Translations under genes and position numbers: made by a program
The notes under the pieces: generated by a model
What the model was told of the DNA's origin: nothing
The model's input: only the letters and a program-made list of their open reading frames with translations
Databases searched by the model: none
Part shown: positions 8,601 through 10,298 of the stretch, piece after piece
Layout of the letters: each line of letters starts with the position of its first letter
Position numbering within the stretch: position 1 is the first letter of the stretch
Source: CAZRDB01 sp964598695
Lineage (GTDB): Bacteria > Armatimonadota > Zipacnadia > UBA1398
Length of the DNA stretch: 10,298 nt
Reading direction: 5' to 3'
NCBI GenBank assembly: GCA_964598695.1
Contig: CAZRDB010000185.1
Span: forward strand, 1 to 10,298

Positions 8601-8928
8601 CCTCGACTTCGGCTACGCGGCGCTCGAGCCGTACGCCTTCTACTTCGCGGGCGGCATGTCGACCGAGACGGTGCGGCCGATCCACGGCGGCTCACGGACG
8701 ATCCCAGGGCGTTTCGGCGCCCGTGCCTCGCGGATCGGGCAGGCGCTGCTCGACCCCACCCATCGCGACGCTGTCGCGCCCGAGGACTACCGCAAGATCG
8801 TCCTGTGGCTCGACTCCAACTCGCCGCGGCTGACGGCCTACGAGGACGAGGAGGCGCAGGTTCGGGGCGCGCTGGTCTGGCCGAGCCTCGACGTAGACCC
8901 CGCCAACCCGCAGGGGCTCGAGCGATAG
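5650..8928 (+). CDS. Exported LamG / beta-propeller / hydrazine-synthase-alpha-like dihaem protein (1092 aa)
   Basis: Large exported multidomain protein. Residues 1-25 form a signal peptide with probable cleavage after AARA or AARAA. A LamG/concanavalin-like domain (about 45-205) has TVELWVRLAS, DGVWHHIALVLEP and LHVDGRPVGR. A helical Ala/Leu/Arg-rich linker (about 265-415) follows, then a TolB/WD40-like propeller (about 415-775) with LSPDLAFDGSEIAFAY and WNDFDPCWLPDGRLAFISER. The C-terminus resembles the hydrazine synthase alpha middle and C-terminal domains: PVEEDGSAYLEAPVDRELIF, then CQGCH at 922-926 and CLPCH at 973-977, and IVLWLDSNS near the end. H1038 (LDPTHRD) could be a distal haem ligand. 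Haem attachment would occur outside the cytoplasm. AGGAAGGGAA at 5631-5640 supports ATG 5650 over GTG 5626. Members of this family are widespread outside anammox bacteria and hydrazine synthesis is not implied; electron transfer, redox or a structural role are open. Confidence 0.88.
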   Translation: MHRRPASPMGLAACLLLALGAARAADTPIETTLATAPSTLNWVGAAEPWEQYGALPLTVELWVRLASGNAYNILLANETKASGAHWEIFTEPGSGFLCAYVPGSDPDHVRSQTNLADGVWHHIALVLEPTVGTLHVDGRPVGRTEYARKAGLARVPGPLFVGSLVERTLSCDGQVARVILTRGALDLGRLPAGPRGPEPETIAFWRLTEPPADGAYADLSPAGRPLRAVPAEAWDRVDITKLTTEDSGELMKRQARVGGKSLAIQPPEVDLARSRALLERALSELRLPSLARAAQTRDGVLRDWEEQICRLGMQLRGEEPLPPGAGETTLDREALVSPEDGDALGVLLRRSRALLGSLRADSDRAGLRDLARDLEALCAAAAATPLAETEARHGLALAACALQREIAFANPLLDFDEILFVARGNYLGSRLTGTTGTADVYGQHFTTQYFAFNSVPGGGLYAVSGFRGEPKVRDLLADAVVENGRLAGRKLTPGAFLSPDLAFDGSEIAFAYTENREHRWVWSPETTWNLFRVRPDGAGLRQITDGPWNDFDPCWLPDGRLAFISERRGGFIRCFLGLQVPTYVLHSVEPDGSDVRPMSYFETSEWHPSVNHDGMIVYTRWDYVDRENCLGSNIWTCYPDGRDARAPHGNYPYPWHTYADNTEGDSRFVRPYTEMSIRAVPGSRKYILTAAPHHGEAFGALALLDPSLPDDGRMSQLRKITPYVPFPETQFAGRSQYPYGTPWPLSEDFYLCNWWENLYLLDRFGNQVLLLENPLVFGGRLEPEMRLIDPIPLRPRPKPPVIPAGTGESARVAGPRSPATLALLNVYDSDPPFPAGTRIRWLRVTQNILKTNPPMGVPMIGYQNENTPRIPLGIVPVEEDGSAYLEAPVDRELIFQALDENYMAVQSMRSVTYVHRGEQLTCQGCHERRNRAPQADAIPLAWRRTPSRLEPEIGAVEPIGYYRTVKPVFERACLPCHTEKQAEPLDFGYAALEPYAFYFAGGMSTETVRPIHGGSRTIPGRFGARASRIGQALLDPTHRDAVAPEDYRKIVLWLDSNSPRLTAYEDEEAQVRGALVWPSLDVDPANPQGLER

Positions 8929-9017
8929 TCGCCGGGCAGCGCAGGAACACGCATTCGCACTACGAACGTCTATGCCTATGGGGGGAGCTGGTCGCGTCCG
9001 GAACGAGGCGGTACACG

Positions 9018-9458
9018 ATGGGACGGAAGCGCACGGACGGCGCGACGGACGGGGCCCCGGCCGAGGGCGCGCGACGGGGGATCGAGCAGGTACTCCTGCG
9101 CGCCGGCTTCGACCGCCGCTTTCGCGGACGGCTGCTCCGCGATCGGGCCGGCACGCTCGACTCCTGCGGCGTGGTGCTGACACCCTCCGAGCGCGCCGTG
9201 CTCCTCGTCGCGGCCCCGATCCAGCTTGACGCGATGGCCGCGGGCGTGGCGCGCAGCGCTCTCGACCGACGGAGCTGGTTCGCGCGCGTGGCCGCCGTCT
9301 TCGGAGTGTTCATCGGCGGAGGGCTGTTGGCGGCGTCCCAAACCTCCTGCAACGTGATCCCCGTCTGCACCGGCATCCGGCCGGAGTCCGAGCCGGACTC
9401 CTCGTCGGCTTCCGACGCCGATGCGCTCGGGGGCTCCGCGATCGTCGACGATTCCTGA
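9018..9458 (+). CDS. Small leader-domain protein with TGIRP motif, paralogue 1 (146 aa)
   Basis: No function recognised with certainty. Residues 20-77 form a helical domain (GIEQVLLRAGFDRRFRGRLL, then VVLTPSERAVLLVAAPIQLD). In pattern it resembles the leader region of some RiPP precursors (Franean1_4349/nif11-like: F-R-x-R-L-L, then L-T-P-x-E-R). A basic block LDRRSWFARVA (82-92) and a hydrophobic stretch VFGVFIGGGLLAAS (94-107) follow, then C111, C117 and CTGIRPESEPD (117-127). The tail is Ser/Asp/Ala-rich and acidic. The Cys context does not fit a lipobox. GAGG at 9005-9008, 9 nt upstream, and alignment to the next gene support this start. Over 81 aligned residues about 47 match the downstream paralogue. 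It lies 89 bp after the dihaem gene, and its stop overlaps the next gene's Shine-Dalgarno. It could instead be a small membrane-associated protein unrelated to RiPPs. Confidence 0.72.
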   Translation: MGRKRTDGATDGAPAEGARRGIEQVLLRAGFDRRFRGRLLRDRAGTLDSCGVVLTPSERAVLLVAAPIQLDAMAAGVARSALDRRSWFARVAAVFGVFIGGGLLAASQTSCNVIPVCTGIRPESEPDSSSASDADALGGSAIVDDS

Positions 9459-9463
9459 GGAGG
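9456..9463 (+). promoter_or_regulatory. Stop codon overlapping the next gene's ribosome binding site
   Basis: TGAGGAGG: the TGA of the first paralogue (9456-9458) shares its last base with a consensus AGGAGG (9458-9463). This sits 9 nt before the ATG at 9473. The arrangement implies one mRNA and probable translational coupling of the two paralogues. Confidence 0.7.
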
Positions 9464-9472
9464 GCGAGCGAG

Positions 9473-10298
9473 ATGGCCCGCGGAGGCGGCAAGAGGCATG
9501 TCGGCGGGGGCCACATCCCCCGGATCACCAACGTGGGCGGCAGGCCGCCCGAGGAGACGGGGTCAGCGGATCGGCCGCGGGGCATCCAACACGTTCTCGC
9601 CCGGGCCGCCCTCGATCGCCGCTTCCGCGAGCGGCTTCTCAGCGCCCGCGAGCGAGCCCTCGACGGCGCGGGGATCCCACTCTCGCCCGCGGAGCGCGGC
9701 ATCCTCGTGGCGACCTCGGCCGAGCAGCTCGGCGCGATGGTTGATGGCGTCGCCCGGAACCTGGTCGACCGCCGGAGCTGGTTCGCGCGCGTCGCCGGAG
9801 CCCTCGGCGTGTTCGTGGGTGGGTTGGCGCTCCTCGGCGAGACCGGCTGCCGGCCGAAGGAACCGCTCGTGACGGGGATCGCCCCCGACATCCCCGAGGC
9901 GCCGCCCAACCTCGCGGCCGAGAGCGCTGCTGGGGAGAGCGCTGGAGCAGCAGAGAGCGCTTCCGGCGTCCACGCGCCCCCCATCACGCCTTCCCAGGCC
10001 CCTACGGGCCATGCGCCGAACGTGCCCCCCAAACGGCCGAGCAAGCCCGTGAAGCCGGCGAAGCCCCATGGGGGCGCTGCGCGGCCGCAGCAACCCGCCG
10101 CCCCGGGCAAGCCCGAGTCGGCCGGACCCGAGCATCCGGCGCCCGATCACGACATCACTCGCGGCGTCCGGCCCGACGAACCTGCGGCGCCCGACCACGG
10201 CATCACTCGCGGCGTCCGGCCCGACGAACCACCGGCGCCCGACCACGACATCACTCGCGGCGTCCGGCCCGACGAGCCTCCGGCGATCGGTCCCGACG
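9473..10298 (+). CDS. Leader-domain protein with C-terminal ITRGVRPDE repeats, paralogue 2, 3' end beyond window
   Basis: Open for 275 codons to the window edge. The N-terminus is Gly/Arg-rich (MARGGGKRHVGGGHIPRITN). Residues 37-95 form the same helical leader-like domain as the upstream gene (GIQHVLARAALDRRFRERLL, then PLSPAERGILVATSAEQLGA). DRRSWFARVA (99-108), a hydrophobic segment (about 109-122), C126 and LVTGIAPDIPEAPP (132-145) follow. From 146 it is low-complexity: ESA repeats, then Pro/Lys/Ala-rich sequence (KRPSKPVKPAKP) likely to be extended. Residues 221-268 are three 16-residue repeats with core ITRGVRPDE, and a fourth unit begins at the edge. The repeat core resembles the TGI(R/A)P(D/E) motif found once in each paralogue, as if one motif had been multiplied. 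Candidate roles are a precursor peptide with repeated cores, a surface or wall-spanning protein, or a repeat-presenting binding protein. None is demonstrated. Confidence 0.7.
   Translation, partial: MARGGGKRHVGGGHIPRITNVGGRPPEETGSADRPRGIQHVLARAALDRRFRERLLSARERALDGAGIPLSPAERGILVATSAEQLGAMVDGVARNLVDRRSWFARVAGALGVFVGGLALLGETGCRPKEPLVTGIAPDIPEAPPNLAAESAAGESAGAAESASGVHAPPITPSQAPTGHAPNVPPKRPSKPVKPAKPHGGAARPQQPAAPGKPESAGPEHPAPDHDITRGVRPDEPAAPDHGITRGVRPDEPPAPDHDITRGVRPDEPPAIGPD
9920..9961 (+). repeat. Three copies of 9-bp GAGAGCGCT (Glu-Ser-Ala)
   Basis: Identical in-frame 9-mers lie at 9920-9928, 9935-9943 and 9953-9961 inside the second paralogue. They encode ESA units separated by 2 and 3 codons. 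GCT and GCA codons are more frequent here than in flanking genes. This suggests local slippage growth of the linker. Confidence 0.75.
10133..10298 (+). repeat. 48-bp in-frame tandem repeat encoding 16-residue ITRGVRPDE units
   Basis: Three full units at 10133-10180, 10181-10228 and 10229-10276 each encode (H/P)(P/A)APDH(D/G)ITRGVRPDE. A fourth begins at 10277 with PPA and then diverges (IGPD) at the window edge. The last 30 nt of each unit match except for one synonymous third-position change (GAA to GAG). Differences lie at the first codons and at Asp/Gly. Such uniformity points to recent duplication or gene conversion. The array continues beyond the window. Confidence 0.9.

Noticed and set aside
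8472..9017. Upstream extension of the first paralogue to 328 codons, overlapping the dihaem gene
   Set aside because: The extension overlaps the end of the dihaem gene and reads as a shadow. ATG 9018 has its own ribosome binding site and aligns with the paralogue.
8929..9017. Intrinsic terminator between the dihaem gene and the paralogue pair
   Set aside because: No stem-loop followed by a T-run could be found, so whether the genes are co-transcribed is left open.
9563..10246. Minus-strand open frame of 227 codons with repeats at the right edge
   Set aside because: Its repeats are only the complement of the plus-strand 48-bp array; it has no ribosome binding site or recognisable domain.
10133..10276. 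CRISPR-like array
   Set aside because: Units are directly adjacent 48-bp in-frame coding repeats with no unique spacers.
9018..10298. Lipoproteins anchored through the Cys after the hydrophobic segment
   Set aside because: The residues before the Cys (QTS and ETG) do not fit a lipobox, which needs Leu or similar at -3, and the segment is internal rather than N-terminal.

Overview
This window comes from a very GC-rich bacterial genome; by eye it is about 70% G+C, with strongly G/C-biased third codon positions. The best lineage clue is the 1092-residue exported protein at 5650-8928. It joins a LamG-type domain, a WD40/TolB-like propeller and a hydrazine-synthase-alpha-like C-terminus with two CXXCH haem motifs. 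From memory, this architecture is common in Planctomycetota and related environmental phyla such as Lentisphaerota and Hydrogenedentota. That assignment is an inference; no rRNA or other marker gene lies in the window.

Layout. A minus-strand cluster runs leftwards from 3868. It encodes a membrane-anchored HtrA/Deg-type serine protease with a PDZ domain, then (13 bp later) a URO-D-superfamily protein with an HxC metal motif, then an orphan HicB-like small protein, then a type II secretion/type IV pilus inner-membrane F-family protein that starts with GTG and runs off the left edge. A 215-bp divergent spacer (3869-4083) holds a plausible sigma-70-like promoter for this cluster, with a perfect 12-bp palindrome between its boxes. 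Rightwards from 4084 come an exported gluzincin-like metallopeptidase with an N-terminal amidotransferase-like domain and, 39 bp later, the LamG/propeller/dihaem protein. These two probably form one transcription unit for exported proteins.

The right end (9018-10298) holds the least familiar part: two tandem paralogous genes. Each encodes a roughly 60-residue helical domain resembling the leader region of some RiPP precursors, then an identical DRRSWFARVA block, a hydrophobic segment, a Cys, and a TGI(R/A)P motif. The second paralogue carries a long Pro/Ala-rich extension ending in at least three 16-residue (48-bp) tandem repeats with the core ITRGVRPDE, an amplified variant of the same motif. 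It runs off the right edge, so any modifying enzymes or transporter would lie outside the window. This pair is the best candidate here for an undescribed system.

No tRNA, rRNA, CRISPR array, insertion sequence, integrase or clear intrinsic terminator was seen. The many long antisense open frames are by-products of high GC. No gap between genes exceeds 300 bases.
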